Source: Chitinophagales bacterium (GTDB lineage Bacteria; Bacteroidota; Bacteroidia; Chitinophagales; Saprospiraceae). Taken from it: 64,000 bases of DNA. The notes beneath the pieces are model-generated. The model was given only the letters and a program-made list of their open reading frames with translations. It had not been told where the DNA came from and did not search any database. Shown in pieces: positions 16,650 to 24,344 of the stretch (positions are counted from its first letter, which is position 1; each line of letters starts with the position of its first letter). A program made the translations under genes and the position numbers. Location: contig JAAFJY010000026.1 of NCBI GenBank assembly GCA_013299105.1, positions 52,986 through 116,985 on the forward strand, read 5' to 3'.

Positions 16650-17978
16650 TTAGTCTGTAAGTTCATCTGCCTCAATCCCATCAATCAGCGACAACAAGCG
16701 TGCCCGCAACTGGTTTTTGGACAAAGTGATTTGGTCAAAACTCATCAGGCCCAGCATTTCCTGGCGCTTGAGGTTGCTGAGTTCACCTTGCATGAGGAGT
16801 AGGGTATTTTTGCTGGTGCTGTCTGGTTGGACTTTGGTTTCCAGGTATTTGATCGCGTCCGCGAAATCTCGGATCAGTTTTTCTTTGGCGGTTTTTTTGA
16901 CTATACCGAGGTTTGGGTCACTTTGTGGATCAGGTTCGATTAGTGATCTAGATTGAGTTTCAATATTGCTAACTATGGTCTTTACAAGGGTTCTCAAGCG
17001 GCTTCTAAAATCACTTTTGCTGAAATTGTTGGGCGGGTCAATCCATTGGTCTTTTAGTCCCAGGTACATCCCACGTTTGTTCCCCCAATTAAGTTGATCT
17101 AAGGCGTCAAAAGCGGCGTCCATATCGGTATCAATTAACTGTAGAATATTGTCCATGTTGATGTTTGGGTTGATTACTTGGGTTGGTTGAGTTCCTGGTT
17201 TTGGCGGATAAAGCCCCTCAAAAGGCTCACTTTTCGACTTGTCAAAATTGAAAGCACAAAGTGGGAAATTCGTCAAATTACTGGCATTGTTGATCTGGGG
17301 TGTTTGGCGCTTTTCGCGCTTGGGTACTTCGCGGGTAACATAATCAGCCAAGGCGAGGATGTGGACAAATTTTTCGCTAGGATTGTCCTCAAAGCGGCCA
17401 TCCAATCCCTCCAACAGTACTTCTGTAAAATTACTGTATTGGGAGGTTTTGCTGATGTAAGATTTTTCCTGACCAGCAGAAGAAGCGATTACAATTTTGC
17501 CTTTGCCTTGCTGTAAGGTTTTAGCCAGAAGCTCCACGTCAGGCTCCATATCGGGTGTCTTGTCTTTTGCATCGCCTGCAAAACAACAATCCAAAAGTAC
17601 CACAATGCGCTCGGCGTTTAATGCTTCGATACAATCGGCCAATTTACTACTGGGGATTGCCCCGTGGGTGCGGTGGTCGTTGGGAATGAGATAGTGGATA
17701 CCGTCCTCATCTTTGGCCCCGTGCCCAGAGTAATAGATCAGGACAGTTTTATCGGTATCTTCGGTTTTGTTGACGAGGATCGGAAATTTTTCGAAGGCAT
17801 CTAACATGCCAAGTTTGCTAGCGACTTTTTCGGTCAAAGTCATGACCTGCTCTCTTGGGTATGCGGCACGATTTTTATCCAGAAGCAAGCGTTCAACGCC
17901 ACGGACATCCTGCACAGTAGCTGGCAAGTCATTTCCAACGCCAATCAAGAGGGCGTAACCTTGTGCAAATGTGGACAT
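16650..17978 (-). CDS. Caspase-family (C14) protease with C-terminal effector-associated-like domain
   Basis: A 442-residue protein from the ATG at 17978 (MSTFAQGYALLIGVGND). The p20-type caspase fold has the catalytic histidine H86 in IYYSGHGAKD and the catalytic cysteine in VVLLDCCFAGDA (C132 by alignment to metacaspases). After residue about 235, two helical modules follow. The last one (LLLMQGELSNLKRQ..., SLIDGI) resembles effector-associated domain EAD11, an adaptor used in bacterial conflict and cell-suicide networks. The ORF could be extended 47 codons upstream, but that extension is Rep-A sequence and not genuine. No signal peptide, so it is cytosolic. The activator is unknown. Confidence 0.8.
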   Translation of the reverse strand: MSTFAQGYALLIGVGNDLPATVQDVRGVERLLLDKNRAAYPREQVMTLTEKVASKLGMLDAFEKFPILVNKTEDTDKTVLIYYSGHGAKDEDGIHYLIPNDHRTHGAIPSSKLADCIEALNAERIVVLLDCCFAGDAKDKTPDMEPDVELLAKTLQQGKGKIVIASSAGQEKSYISKTSQYSNFTEVLLEGLDGRFEDNPSEKFVHILALADYVTREVPKREKRQTPQINNASNLTNFPLCAFNFDKSKSEPFEGLYPPKPGTQPTQVINPNINMDNILQLIDTDMDAAFDALDQLNWGNKRGMYLGLKDQWIDPPNNFSKSDFRSRLRTLVKTIVSNIETQSRSLIEPDPQSDPNLGIVKKTAKEKLIRDFADAIKYLETKVQPDSTSKNTLLLMQGELSNLKRQEMLGLMSFDQITLSKNQLRARLLSLIDGIEADELTD

Positions 17979-18007
17979 GGGTATGGTGTTTAGTATTGTT
18001 GAGTAGG

Positions 18008-18137
18008 GGAGCGTAAAAAATAAGATGGACAGGTTTGGGTTTAGTGAAAAAAGAAAAGCAACTGACTGGAAGGAAGTTGTGTTTTTTTTTTGCGAAACCT
18101 CAAAAACAAAGATGTCCATTTTATTTTAGCTCAAATA
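18008..18137 (-). repeat. Rep-A, copy 2 (130 bp, inverted orientation)
   Basis: The element runs from GGAGCGTAAAAAATAAGATG to CATTTTATTTTAGCTCAAATA's core, the same sequence as the 5312 and 22365 copies read on the other strand. The two halves are imperfect inverted repeats. It lies directly upstream of the caspase gene start and provides a false 47-codon N-terminal extension there. A clear target duplication is not visible at this copy. Confidence 0.7.
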
Positions 18138-18202
18138 CGTAAGTGCAACAGGGTAAAAATAAACATTTTTTTCAAATCGAATAAAAAGTCCTTACAAAAT
18201 TC

Positions 18203-18239
18203 AAAGAGGGGATCCAGCCAAAACCGAATCCCCTCTCTT
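18203..18239 (-). terminator. Terminator downstream of the first ArsR gene
   Basis: On the minus strand, AGAGAGGGGATTC pairs with GGATCCCCTCTTT around a loop, followed by a T-rich stretch. It lies 25 bp after the ArsR stop codon. Confidence 0.65.
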
Positions 18240-18264
18240 GGGTGAGTTACCTCAGAAGTTTAGC

Positions 18265-18588
18265 TTACTTCGCGGGCTTGCTCAGGAAATTGCGCACCGC
18301 TTTCACGGTGTTGTCCACTTTGTCATAATCTACATGATAGTGGATGAACTTGCCGTCACGCTCAGTACCTACCAAGTCGGTAGCGCGCAGGATGCGCAGG
18401 TGCTGAGAAGTGATGGATTGCTCCAACTTCAGGGTGTTGTAGATCTTGTTGACGTTGATGGATTCGTTTTCGTCAATGAATTCGACGATTTGCAAACGAA
18501 GTGGGTGGGCGAGGGCGCGCAATAGCTCAGACGCAACCTCCAGCTTCTCGTTGTCGATGGCAACGCTAGTCGTGTTTCTCATAGTCAT
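18265..18588 (-). CDS. ArsR/SmtB-type winged-helix regulator
   Basis: A 107-residue protein with RALAHPLRLQIVEFIDENES, then VNKIYNTLKLEQSITSQHLRILR (recognition helix) and GTERDGKFIHYHVD (wing). This is the ArsR HTH pattern, without an obvious metal-binding ELCVCDL motif. Such metal-free members often sense redox state or act as core regulators in Bacteroidota. A paralogue lies 460 bp upstream on the same strand (19048-19401) and shares the same LRLEQSvaSQHLaILR core. Two in-frame starts (18588 and 18582) are possible. Confidence 0.8.
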   Translation of the reverse strand: MTMRNTTSVAIDNEKLEVASELLRALAHPLRLQIVEFIDENESINVNKIYNTLKLEQSITSQHLRILRATDLVGTERDGKFIHYHVDYDKVDNTVKAVRNFLSKPAK

Positions 18589-18727
18589 AGTATGTTTTCA
18601 AAAACTGAAAGCAAATATGCGTTTTTTTATGTTACCACACAACAGAAATCTGCTGTTTCATTGAAAATCAATGAAAAAAAATACGCAAGATGCCAAAGAG
18701 AGGAAAAAATAGCGCAAAAATAGGGTG

Positions 18728-18907
18728 GAAGTTAAGGGCAGTGGTTTCGAGTCAAAAAAGATGACAATCTTTCGTCAACAGAGCCTGATTTTTGTGGCTT
18801 AGCCGGGCTACCTTCACTGAAATAGGCAGGGGCTCATGCTGAGTGAAATCTTAGGATCACGGAAAAACGGTCTTTTTTGCCGAAATGTGAGCTGGGTAAA
18901 CTTTTAC
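18728..18907 (-). repeat. Rep-D, copy 2, between two ArsR paralogues
   Basis: GTGGTTTCGAGTCAAAAAAG on the left and GCCGAAATGTGAGCTGGG plus TAAACTTTTAC on the right match the ends of the 16461-16643 copy. The interior is diverged. It occupies most of the 18589-19047 gap, in which no gene is seen. Confidence 0.55.
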
Positions 18908-19047
18908 AGCTCAGATATACTAAGTGGGGCTGTACTATTGCGGTAAGCACAGTACAGGGTGTGGAAAGCTAGACGTGGATAAGACTTTGCGTCCTATCCA
19001 GCGTCGCTTTTCCAACGATCAAGCCTGTTTTTACAACAAGGGCTTGA

Positions 19048-19401
19048 TTACTGAGGCTGCACAAGTTCTTCAACCAAATGAGAGATCTGCTCTATGCGAT
19101 CTGCATTCAAAGAATAGTTGATGAATTTGCCATTGCGATCAGTCTTCACTACACCAGCGCGACGCAAGATGGCCAAATGCTGTGAGGCTACTGACTGCTC
19201 CAGGCGCAGTTTAACATAGATTTCTGTTACGGTCATCGAGCCACTCTCTTCCAACAAATCAATCATGCGTTGGCGTAGTTTGTGGTTAATGGCACGCAAT
19301 ACCAATACGGCCTTGCGCAATTCTGCGTAATCCAGTTCGATTTGTTGGTTACCCTTCTTCAGAGTAATCGCCTCGGTTTTCTGCTTTCTCATTTTATGCA
19401 T
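19048..19401 (-). CDS. ArsR/SmtB-type winged-helix regulator (paralogue)
   Basis: A 117-residue protein with a basic N-terminus (MHKMRKQKTEAITLKKG). Its core is LRAINHKLRQRMIDLLEESG, then VTEIYVKLRLEQSVASQHLAILR and TDRNGKFINYSLNADRI. The HTH and wing line up residue by residue with the 18265-18588 protein, so the two arose by duplication. No metal-binding cysteine motif is seen. tsaB lies 54 bp downstream in the sequence but is read upstream of it on the same strand. Confidence 0.8.
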   Translation of the reverse strand: MHKMRKQKTEAITLKKGNQQIELDYAELRKAVLVLRAINHKLRQRMIDLLEESGSMTVTEIYVKLRLEQSVASQHLAILRRAGVVKTDRNGKFINYSLNADRIEQISHLVEELVQPQ

Positions 19402-19454
19402 TTAAGTTTGTAAAGCCTGAAACAAATGAACCAATTTAACTGATAGAACACACA

Positions 19455-20153
19455 TCAAAAGACCCTTGCTTTGGGGCTTGTGATATTGGGTGGCTTCAGG
19501 TAAAAAGGCTCGATATACGCTAAATCGGAAAATTCACCCGCACGCATCACTTTTTCTGCGAGACGATACATGTGAACAGCCGAGTTGCTTACCTTTACGA
19601 AATGGGTAGTGGTGCCTGTGAGGTGGGTTTCTAATTTGTCGGCCCCAGAGCCGCCAAAATAAAGCGAGGTACCAGTGTCCTTAAGCGAAGACAAAAAATT
19701 GTCCGCAGCAAATATAATGCTTTTTGGGTATTCAAGCAAGCCCCCCTCATAATTATAAACACCCATGTACACTTCCATGCGCCTTGCATCTATCATCGGA
19801 ATGATCAATGAGCCGGGAATAGGGTTTGGAATGCGGTTGCGAATACCTTCAGCAATAATCTGTAACGTACTGATTGCCAATAATGGTATGTCTAAGGCAT
19901 AGCAAAAACCCTTAGCCGTGCTTAGGCCAGCACGCAGTGAAGTAAACGATCCGGGTCCGATGCTGATGGCAATGGCTTCGAGGTCGGCAAAAGAGAGGTT
20001 ACACTGCTTTAGGCAATTTTCAACTAGGAAGTTGAGCTGGGCAGTATGATCAAATGCCCCCTGGCTTTCTAGCTGCCCCAACAATAACCCATCTTTTGCT
20101 ATGACGACCGAGCAACGCTCGGAAGCCGTTTCCATGTTCAAGATTAACGCCAT
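19455..20153 (-). CDS. tsaB: tRNA t6A biosynthesis protein TsaB
   Basis: A 232-residue ASKHA-fold protein. It starts MALILNMETASERCSVVIAKDG (phosphate-1-like loop). It contains LEAIAISIGPGSFTSLRAGLSTAKGFCYALD, whose GPGSFTGLR-like motif is diagnostic of TsaB. TsaB is a non-catalytic partner of TsaD/TsaE in making N6-threonylcarbamoyladenosine on ANN-decoding tRNAs. Length is usual for the family. It lies upstream of the second ArsR gene, which starts 53 bp after its stop. Confidence 0.88.
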   Translation of the reverse strand: MALILNMETASERCSVVIAKDGLLLGQLESQGAFDHTAQLNFLVENCLKQCNLSFADLEAIAISIGPGSFTSLRAGLSTAKGFCYALDIPLLAISTLQIIAEGIRNRIPNPIPGSLIIPMIDARRMEVYMGVYNYEGGLLEYPKSIIFAADNFLSSLKDTGTSLYFGGSGADKLETHLTGTTTHFVKVSNSAVHMYRLAEKVMRAGEFSDLAYIEPFYLKPPNITSPKARVF

Positions 20154-20426
20154 CGGTTGCGAAAAAATTATGAACTATGAATAAATTTAACATTTGTTGA
20201 CAAAAAGGATGGCAAACATAGCATTTTTTTCGACTAAGACTAACCCCACAGTTAAAAATTTTGGCTGGATCCAGCCAAAGCGCTATGCAACAACCACATA
20301 TTTGACTGCGACAAAATATAAAGTCACCTTAAAAAAACAAATAAATGCTAAATTTCGTTCAATCTTGACAGCAAAAGAAATGTTAAATTTCGAACCCGAA
20401 AGCGGGCGTTCCAAAAACCCTGAAAA

Positions 20427-21977
20427 ATGAATATCCAATTGCACCAAGTGGGGCCATATGAAACCCTGAGTAGCATTGCTCGCCAATATGGCGTCACTCC
20501 CCGACAAATCAAGTCACTCAATGGGCTGCGTTTAGCCAAGTTGAAAGTAGATCAGGTGTTGTTAATCAAGGTCATCATCGACCAGGAGTCAAAAAAAGCC
20601 AGCAAATCTACCAGCCGCAACCCAAATATCGGGGCCAGTCAAAACTACAAAGTTCAAGCTGGCGATACGCTTTTCGCCATCGCCCGCAAGTTTGGTCTTT
20701 CGGTTGATCAACTCAGGCGCGACAACGGACTCAGTTCCAATAACCTAAAAATAGGCCAGGTTTTGCGCATTTTTCAGCAAAATGGTCCAGTGCAATCCCT
20801 GCCTAGCAGCAACGTAAGCCACCACATCGTGCAAGCTGGCGATACACTCTTCGCCATCGCCCGCAAACACGGCCTGAGCCTGAGTACCTTGCAAGCCCTA
20901 AATCCTGGGGTGGGCTCGAACCTGAAAATTGGCCAGAAAATCATCGTTCGCCTCAGCAATGGTGGTCAGCAATTTCCGATACCCGCTCCCCAACCCAAGC
21001 CTGATCCTAGCCCCCGGCCTAACCCGAATCCCCGACCGAATCCGGGAATACTACCTCCCAATGGATTCCAGCTCAACCCTGGCTTGGGTACTGGTGCCAA
21101 ACGTTTTACCCTGAGTTTGCAATTGCCCTCCGGCCAGGTACACAACGCAACGATCCAGGAAATCACCCGTGCTGGTTTGACGGGCATGGGCTACAATGGC
21201 ATCTCAAAAACGCCCCCACATGTAGAGGTTTTGCAAAATTTTGGTATCCCGGCCTCCGCATTAAGGGCCTTGCTTTTTGTGATGGAACACGAAGGTGGTT
21301 TTGATGCGATCAATACTTACGACCTCGGCATTTTTTCCTACGGCTTCATCCAGTTCACCGGAAAACACCGCAGCCTCGATGATTTATTGCAAAACATCGC
21401 TAACAATGCGCCCAGTTTGTACCAGCATTACTTTGCCAGCGCGGGTATTCTCGTGCAAAACAACCAAATACAAGCCCGCACCGAGCAAGGCAGCATCTTG
21501 ATTGGCGAAGCCGCTTGGCAGTACATCCGCAGCCAGTTTCCACGCCTGTTTGTGCCTTTCATCCAGGCTGGTTTTGAAGAAGCTTGCAAAATTGAGCAGT
21601 GCCGTACCGCTTACCAAGATTATGCAAAACCCGCTTTGGACAGCTTTTTGAGCCTCAATTTTCCGGCAGGAATAGCTCGGCTGAGTTTGGCCCAAGCCCT
21701 GCCCGCTGAAGATGTGCAAGCCCTGGCCATTTCTTTGGCCATCAACTTGGGCTTGGGCGGTTTGGATCAATTGTTTGAAGGGGCACTGAATGATTTAGTC
21801 CTCAAGCGCAATATTTTGACCTTTAACGAACTGAGTCGAGTGCCATCTTCTGCCATTTGCCAGGCAGTCATTGATTTTGTCAATACCAAGCTGGACCCTA
21901 CCCTGGACCGCAGCAAGCGCATCATCAATCGTTCACAGGCCATTTTGAACGGTGCTTATCAACGGATCAAGTTGTAG
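20427..21977 (+). CDS. Triple-LysM protein with C-terminal helical catalytic-like domain
   Basis: A 516-residue protein. It has three LysM modules at about 2-48, 67-111 and 127-171 (the second and third share VQAGDTLFAIARK). A proline-rich linker follows at about 178-208 (PAPQPKPDPSPRPNPNPRP), then a C-terminal domain of about 300 residues. That domain contains LLFVMEHEGGFDAINTYDLG and GFIQFTG, whose E-H-E-G-G plus a G-x-x-Q-F-T motif recalls lysozyme/transglycosylase-like folds. LysM binds peptidoglycan N-acetylglucosamine. There is no signal peptide: the first LysM begins at residue 2. It is therefore either exported by an unusual route or is a phage-tail/contractile-system-type component. 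The exact function is not recognised. Confidence 0.65.
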   Translation: MNIQLHQVGPYETLSSIARQYGVTPRQIKSLNGLRLAKLKVDQVLLIKVIIDQESKKASKSTSRNPNIGASQNYKVQAGDTLFAIARKFGLSVDQLRRDNGLSSNNLKIGQVLRIFQQNGPVQSLPSSNVSHHIVQAGDTLFAIARKHGLSLSTLQALNPGVGSNLKIGQKIIVRLSNGGQQFPIPAPQPKPDPSPRPNPNPRPNPGILPPNGFQLNPGLGTGAKRFTLSLQLPSGQVHNATIQEITRAGLTGMGYNGISKTPPHVEVLQNFGIPASALRALLFVMEHEGGFDAINTYDLGIFSYGFIQFTGKHRSLDDLLQNIANNAPSLYQHYFASAGILVQNNQIQARTEQGSILIGEAAWQYIRSQFPRLFVPFIQAGFEEACKIEQCRTAYQDYAKPALDSFLSLNFPAGIARLSLAQALPAEDVQALAISLAINLGLGGLDQLFEGALNDLVLKRNILTFNELSRVPSSAICQAVIDFVNTKLDPTLDRSKRIINRSQAILNGAYQRIKL

Positions 21978-22031
21978 CTATGAACAAGCCACGAATAAAC
22001 CTTTTCAAGTAGAAACCGAGTCAAATTTTGA

Positions 22032-22196
22032 CTAGTGGTACGAATTACAAATACCCCCTAGGGTCCATGCAGGCTATTTGGCTTTGTAGCAAGGCGAGAG
22101 GAGGGAAAATAGTGGACTATTTGACCGACGAACAACGAAGCTACGTAGACAAAGAGCCCGTGGAACTTGGGGCAGATTTACAATTCGGACCACTAG
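22032..22196 (+). repeat. Rep-B, copy 1 (165-bp repeat)
   Basis: Bounded by CTAGTGGTACGAATTACAAA at the left and GGACCACTAG at the right; the terminal 8 bp (CTAGTGGT/ACCACTAG) are perfect inverted repeats. Three further copies, all exactly 165 bp and inverted to this one, lie at 23358, 40434 and 59177. The sequence can be read as an open frame without a stop in this copy (TNYKYPLGSMQAIWL... DYLTDEQRSYVDKEPVELG), but I regard it as a mobile repeat, not a gene. Confidence 0.75.
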
Positions 22197-22198
22197 TT

Positions 22199-22282
22199 GA
22201 GACAGGAAAAACGGAGTCATGCAACGCATAATTGGGCCGTTTTATGACAAACAAAAAACTTTAAACACGCTTCTAATCTAAG
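22199..22282 (+). repeat. Rep-G fragment
   Basis: CAGGAAAAACGGAGTCATGC, then GGCCGTTTTATGACAAACAA and TTTAAACACGCTTCTAATC, match the 62535-62648 copy and, inverted, the 40056-40173 copy. It is non-coding and lies directly after Rep-B copy 1. Confidence 0.55.
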
Positions 22283-22319
22283 TTAGAGTATTGTTTTGGC
22301 ATGAAACACAACCAACTGC

Positions 22320-22557
22320 TTATTTGTGAAGGCAGGGCATTTAGCCCCATTCACCGCTGCTTACTATTTGAGCTAAAATAAGATGGACATCTTTGTTTTT
22401 GAGGTTTAGCAAAGAAAGAACACAACTCCCTTTCATCCAGTTGCTTTTCTTTTTTCACTAAACCCAAACCTGTCCACCTTATTTTTTTACACTCCCTTAC
22501 GAAGATACCATAAAAAACGGCCCTTCAAAAACTTAGTCGCCCTACCCTTACAAATAC
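22320..22557 (-). repeat. Rep-C, copy 1, interrupted by Rep-A
   Basis: TATTTGTGAAGGCAGGGCAT (left) and CCCTTACAAATAC (right) are the Rep-C ends. Removing the Rep-A insertion (22365-22495) and one copy of CTTAC restores an element of about 105 bp that aligns with the copies at 23162, 24110 and 37449. Its minus-strand promoter (TTTG, 18 nt, TATCTTCG at 22500-22529) has one changed -7 base, and Rep-A sits immediately downstream. No gene follows it in that direction. Confidence 0.65.
22365..22495 (+). repeat. Rep-A, copy 3 (131 bp) inserted into Rep-C with target duplication
   Basis: Same length and sequence class as the 5312 copy. It is flanked by CTTAC at 22360-22364 and 22496-22500. The empty site can be inferred from intact Rep-C copies (attcaccgctgc...gaagataccataaa), so this is a real insertion event and the direction of nesting is clear. 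Confidence 0.8.
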
Positions 22558-22575
22558 GATGTTAGAAGTTCGTTA

Positions 22576-23082
22576 TTACAATGTTTTAGCAAGACTTTCC
22601 CAATCCGAGCTTGCCAATACTACCGATGTTTCTATTTGTCTTGCTGGAATTATCCAATATTTGGGCAATAAGTCATTGATTTCAGGTCTATCCAGAAGTC
22701 TAAATCCATTTTTAAGATAGAAGTCAATTGCCCATTTTGCATCTGTCCAAGTACCAATAAGTATTGGTGTTGTGGCAATAGATTTTAGATGCTTTAATAA
22801 TTGTCCTCCTATCCCTTTACTCCTCTCACTTGTGCGAACATAAGCGTGTCGGATAAGTGTAACTTCACCTTTGTATTGAATTCCCATTACACCAATAAGT
22901 ATGTCATTTTCTCTATACCCCCAAAATTCAACACCGTCTGCAATTTGGTTTTTTAATTCATCTTCAGGCATATATGGATCATGCCATCTGTCATCAGGAA
23001 TCACTCCCTTGTATGCAACTGACGCATCGTTAATGATTTCACAAATAACATTAAAGTCTTTTGGTTCGCATTTTATAATCAT
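22576..23082 (-). CDS. GNAT-family N-acetyltransferase (accessory)
   Basis: A 168-residue GNAT protein from the ATG at 23082 (MIIKCEPKDFNVICEIIND). It has VTLIRHAYVRTSERSKGIGGQLLKHL, with the acetyl-CoA loop RSKGIGG, then ILIGTWTDAKWAIDFYLKNGFRLL. The substrate is unknown; the family includes small-molecule and antibiotic acetyltransferases. Upstream in-frame codons come from Rep-C and are not part of the gene. It is AT-rich compared with the core genes. A Rep-C promoter (23207-23237) points at its start, and it is bracketed by inverted Rep-B copies, which suggests recent acquisition. Confidence 0.75.
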   Translation of the reverse strand: MIIKCEPKDFNVICEIINDASVAYKGVIPDDRWHDPYMPEDELKNQIADGVEFWGYRENDILIGVMGIQYKGEVTLIRHAYVRTSERSKGIGGQLLKHLKSIATTPILIGTWTDAKWAIDFYLKNGFRLLDRPEINDLLPKYWIIPARQIETSVVLASSDWESLAKTL

Positions 23083-23161
23083 ACATTCTCTTTTAACTAA
23101 AATTCTTAAACCTGTTGTATTTCGCGTTATGTCATTTTTGTAATGAACACCAACAAGCCAG

Positions 23162-23268
23162 GTATTTGTGAAGGCAGGGCATTTGCCCCACATTCACTGC
23201 TGCATGCAAAGATACCATAAAAATCCGACTGTACAAAGATTTACAAATACCCCTGTATTTACAAATAC
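23162..23268 (-). repeat. Rep-C, copy 2, with promoter toward the GNAT gene
   Basis: A 107-bp element with ends GTATTTGTGAAGGCAGGG and the complement-like TGTATTTACAAATAC. On the minus strand it carries TTTG at 23237-23234, a 19-nt spacer and TATCTTTG at 23214-23207, a perfect Bacteroidota promoter. The GNAT ATG lies about 125 nt downstream. Confidence 0.75.
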
Positions 23269-23357
23269 GATGCTAGAGGAAGTGGCTTGGTATTTTTGTT
23301 GACGTGTCGCGGCTTTATGTCAGTTGCGAGCTTCGTGACCGTTTACTTTTGGCTAAG

Positions 23358-23522
23358 CTAGTGGTCCAAATCGTAAATCTGCCCCAAGTTCCACTGGCTC
23401 TTTGTCTCCGTAGCTGCGTTGTTCGTCGGTCAAATAGTCCACTATTTTCCCTCCTCCCGCCTTGCTACAAAGCCAAATTACCTACCTGGAGCCTAGGGGG
23501 TATTTGTAATTCGTACCACTAG
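23358..23522 (-). repeat. Rep-B, copy 2 (165 bp, inverted)
   Basis: Runs from CTAGTGGTCCAAATCGTAAA to CGTACCACTAG, inverted to copy 1. It inserted at the 3' end of the 23482-24072 gene and supplies that gene's last 14 codons and stop. With copy 1 it brackets the accessory GNAT gene. Confidence 0.75.
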
Positions 23523-24072
23523 TAATTCTTGCAAAAAGACGAACGTCTGGCAACCACAAAATCGGCGTTTGCCTGAAACCACTGTTCCCAGTAGTGGCAT
23601 TTTTATAATTTTTATTCCAGTTCTTTTTTAGCCGTAGCAATTCTGTGTAATTTTTGTCTTCAGGCAGTTTTGCTTTCCATTTGCTGATTATTTTTTCCAG
23701 TTTCGTTTTGTCTCTTTTTATAAAAGCTGAAGTTCCTTTGGCAAAAAAATACCAAGCCTTTCCATCTTCCCCGCCAAACCATTTCTGAAACACGGAATGG
23801 GTCTTTCCAAAATAGTTCAATGCTACTTTATCTTTTCCAGCAAATGCAAACATTTGGCCAGCATGCCAATTCAATGACATTTTATTTTCAACTTTTCCAT
23901 TTTTCAGAAAATCAACAATTAGATTTGCGCCGCTTTCAAATTCCTGTTCTTTTGATAACTTTCTCCAGCAACAAGTATCGCTATCAAAAACTTTCTGTTG
24001 ATAGTTCAAGCAATTTTCATTTTGAGCAAATAAGGTAGAAGAAGATAGGATTAGAAGAAAGATAAACTTCAT
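23482..24072 (-). CDS. Secreted protein of unknown function, 3' end replaced by Rep-B
   Basis: A 196-residue protein with a signal peptide (MKFIFLLILSSSTLFAQ). It is followed by a cysteine-containing, lysine/tryptophan-rich region (CLNYQQKVFDSDTCCWRKLS; WHAGQMFAFAGKDKVALNYF). I do not recognise the family. The last residues (ITSGTNYKYPLGSR) are encoded by Rep-B copy 2, so the native C-terminus has been lost or replaced. The Rep-C copy at 24110-24218 places a promoter just upstream. AT-rich, accessory character. Confidence 0.6.
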   Translation of the reverse strand: MKFIFLLILSSSTLFAQNENCLNYQQKVFDSDTCCWRKLSKEQEFESGANLIVDFLKNGKVENKMSLNWHAGQMFAFAGKDKVALNYFGKTHSVFQKWFGGEDGKAWYFFAKGTSAFIKRDKTKLEKIISKWKAKLPEDKNYTELLRLKKNWNKNYKNATTGNSGFRQTPILWLPDVRLFARITSGTNYKYPLGSR

Positions 24073-24109
24073 CGGTGCAGTTTTTCAACCATCACTGGTA
24101 AGGGGGCGC

Positions 24110-24218
24110 GTATTTGTGAAGGCAGTGGATTTGAAACCCTTGATTTGCGCCTGCGTTCAAAGGTAACGTAAAATTCGGCCACTCAAAGGCTTTTAATCGC
24201 CCCTGCTTTTATAAATAC
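24110..24218 (-). repeat. Rep-C, copy 3, with promoter toward the 24072 gene
   Basis: A 109-bp element with GTATTTGTGAAGGCAGTG at one end and CCCCTGCTTTTATAAATAC at the other. The minus strand carries TTTG at 24187-24184, an 18-nt spacer and TACCTTTG at 24165-24158. The start codon of the secreted-protein gene is about 85 nt downstream. Nothing else is seen in the 24073-24344 gap. Confidence 0.72.
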
Positions 24219-24344
24219 GATGGTAGAGGAATTGGCTTGGTGTTTTTGTTGACATCTGGAGCAAGTATCACTGCATAGCCCTGACCAGCTCTTTCTATTT
24301 TAGAAATTGGCATTTCCCAGTGGGCTTACCAAGCTTATGTTAGC

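Noticed and set aside
17979..18119. 47-residue N-terminal extension of the caspase-like protein
   Set aside because: The extension is encoded by Rep-A sequence and the caspase fold begins at the ATG at 17978.
22028..22231. 67-codon frame as a gene
   Set aside because: It is Rep-B copy 1 plus a piece of Rep-G; the same sequence recurs at three other places, with a stop codon in one.
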